DNA of 5,051 nucleotides, from contig JAFDAE010000182.1 of the NCBI GenBank assembly GCA_019314005.1, positions 1 to 5,051 of the forward strand, read 5' to 3'. The notes beneath the pieces were generated by a model. The model saw nothing but the letters and a program-made list of their open reading frames with translations. It had not been told where the DNA came from and ran no database searches. Shown here piece after piece: positions 4,422 through 5,051 of this stretch. The translations under genes were made by a program, and so were the position numbers. This stretch comes from Deltaproteobacteria bacterium. GTDB taxonomy: Bacteria; Desulfobacterota; Desulfobacteria; C00003060; C00003106. Numbering within the stretch: position 1 is the stretch's first letter; every line of letters begins with the position of its first letter.

Positions 4422-5051
4422 CTACCCTAACACTCGAAGATTCAATGTATAGTTATTTCCTTCTAAATTTAACAGCTTATTATCCAGCAATTTCTTTAAA
4501 TCCCGCCTCGCTGTTCTTTCGCTCACCTTTCCGTATAATATATTAAAAGGCGGCTTATGTAATAAATCTACAAGCCTGACAGGTTGCAACTGCTCCAATA
4601 AAACAGTCAGAAGATCGTGTTGTCTTTGAGTTATGGCCTTTTCTCCTTTAAGAAAGCCATAATAGTCACGCAGGGCAAGCGTGCGAATAAGAGATGTGAT
4701 TCGTTCCCTAATATCCTCTAAAGAATCTATGACTCCTCTGAAAAAAAATTCCATGAATGGGGTTACGTCGTTTTCTTTATTCTTTATCGAATTAGAGAAC
4801 GTCCAAAAGTATTCGTCCATGTTTCTGTAATAAAAATTTGAAAGCATTATTGGCACATATTTAATTCCTGCCGTACGCAAAAGCAGGGCTTCAATCAGCC
4901 GGGCCGTCCTGCCATTGCCATCACCAAAAGGGTGAATCAAGGCTAAATGATAGTGCGCCAGCCCGGCACGTATTGAAGGTTCTTCCTCTGTAATCTCTTT
5001 GCTGTTTATCCACGAAATGAATTCCTTCATCAGCGTCTTTATATCTGCCAG
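4422..5051 (-). CDS. Fic family protein, 5' end outside the window
   Basis: Fic enzymes transfer AMP or another nucleotide-derived group to hydroxyl side chains of target proteins. The visible 209 codons contain the intact active-site loop HPFGDGNGRTAR (catalytic His codon at 4934-4932), preceded by the usual RAGLAHYHLALI helix, so the enzyme is probably active. The C-terminal part (ITQRQHDLL through VSERTARRDLKKLLDNKLL, then a short beta wing) is a winged helix-turn-helix, the common arrangement in Fic proteins of about 350-380 residues, which suggests DNA binding or autoregulation. The frame stays open from the ATG at 5030 to the window edge (LADIKTL before it), and family alignment puts that Met in the middle of the usual LMxxFxxWIN helix, so the true start lies beyond 5051. 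Any N-terminal inhibitory motif cannot be seen. The gene stops at TAG 4424-4422, followed by remnant DNA. Confidence 0.9.
   Translation of the reverse strand: MADIKTLMKEFISWINSKEITEEEPSIRAGLAHYHLALIHPFGDGNGRTARLIEALLLRTAGIKYVPIMLSNFYYRNMDEYFWTFSNSIKNKENDVTPFMEFFFRGVIDSLEDIRERITSLIRTLALRDYYGFLKGEKAITQRQHDLLTVLLEQLQPVRLVDLLHKPPFNILYGKVSERTARRDLKKLLDNKLLNLEGNNYTLNLRVLG

Noticed and set aside
4295..4546. Plus-strand open frame of 83 codons starting at TTG
   Set aside because: It runs antisense through the end of the Fic gene and the remnant zone, resembles no known protein, has no ribosome binding site, and the minus-strand readings are recognisable.
5028..5030. ATG at 5030 as the true start of the Fic gene
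   Set aside because: The frame is open upstream to the window edge, and family alignment puts this Met inside a conserved helix, so the gene is truncated by the window.

Overview
The window looks like bacterial chromosomal DNA from a diderm (Gram-negative) organism. The main reason is a PMF-driven ExbB/ExbD/TonB-type energy-transduction cluster, which only makes sense in a cell with an inner membrane, a periplasm and an outer layer to energise. AgmX/PglI-type TonB proteins with an FHA-like front domain are best known from Myxococcota/Desulfobacterota and related lineages, and also occur in PVC-type genomes. The low-to-moderate GC argues against a classical myxobacterium. I cannot place the organism further from this sequence.

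Layout. Bases 1-330 carry no gene. They hold a roughly 146-base imperfect palindrome with matching ends (MITE-like), a second interleaved set of inverted repeats, and a plausible promoter with a good Shine-Dalgarno. Bases 331-3512 form one plus-strand operon: a MotA/TolQ/ExbB channel protein, two ExbD/TolR proteins, and a long TonB-like protein (FHA-like domain, proline stretch, one membrane segment, lysine-rich periplasmic linker, AgmX/PglI C-terminal domain). The two ExbDs are not equivalent. The first has Asn where the proton-carrying Asp normally sits, and the second keeps the Asp. One ExbB plus two ExbDs recalls the AglR/AglQ/AglS motor of Myxococcus, with the AgmX-like protein as likely effector, but the substrate or motility role is not shown by the sequence.

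Convergent to this operon, with only 9 bases between stop codons, is a minus-strand gene (3522-4247) that fuses a TM1367-like cyclophilin-fold domain to a type-II phosphomannose-isomerase cupin. It is clearly GC-richer than its neighbours and may be a recent arrival. Upstream of it, 4248-4421 is a scrap zone. It holds a minus-strand remnant matching the end of DUF4143-type AAA ATPases, a second remnant in another frame that resembles a ribbon-helix-helix antitoxin, and a perfect 15-base inverted repeat. The window ends in a minus-strand Fic-family gene with an intact HPFGDGNGR motif and a C-terminal winged helix. Its N-terminus lies beyond base 5051.

The most interesting points are the asymmetric ExbD pair feeding an FHA/TonB effector, the cyclophilin-cupin fusion, the overlooked gene remnants in front of it, and the palindromic element at the left edge. 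I did not find convincing evidence of an entirely new system.
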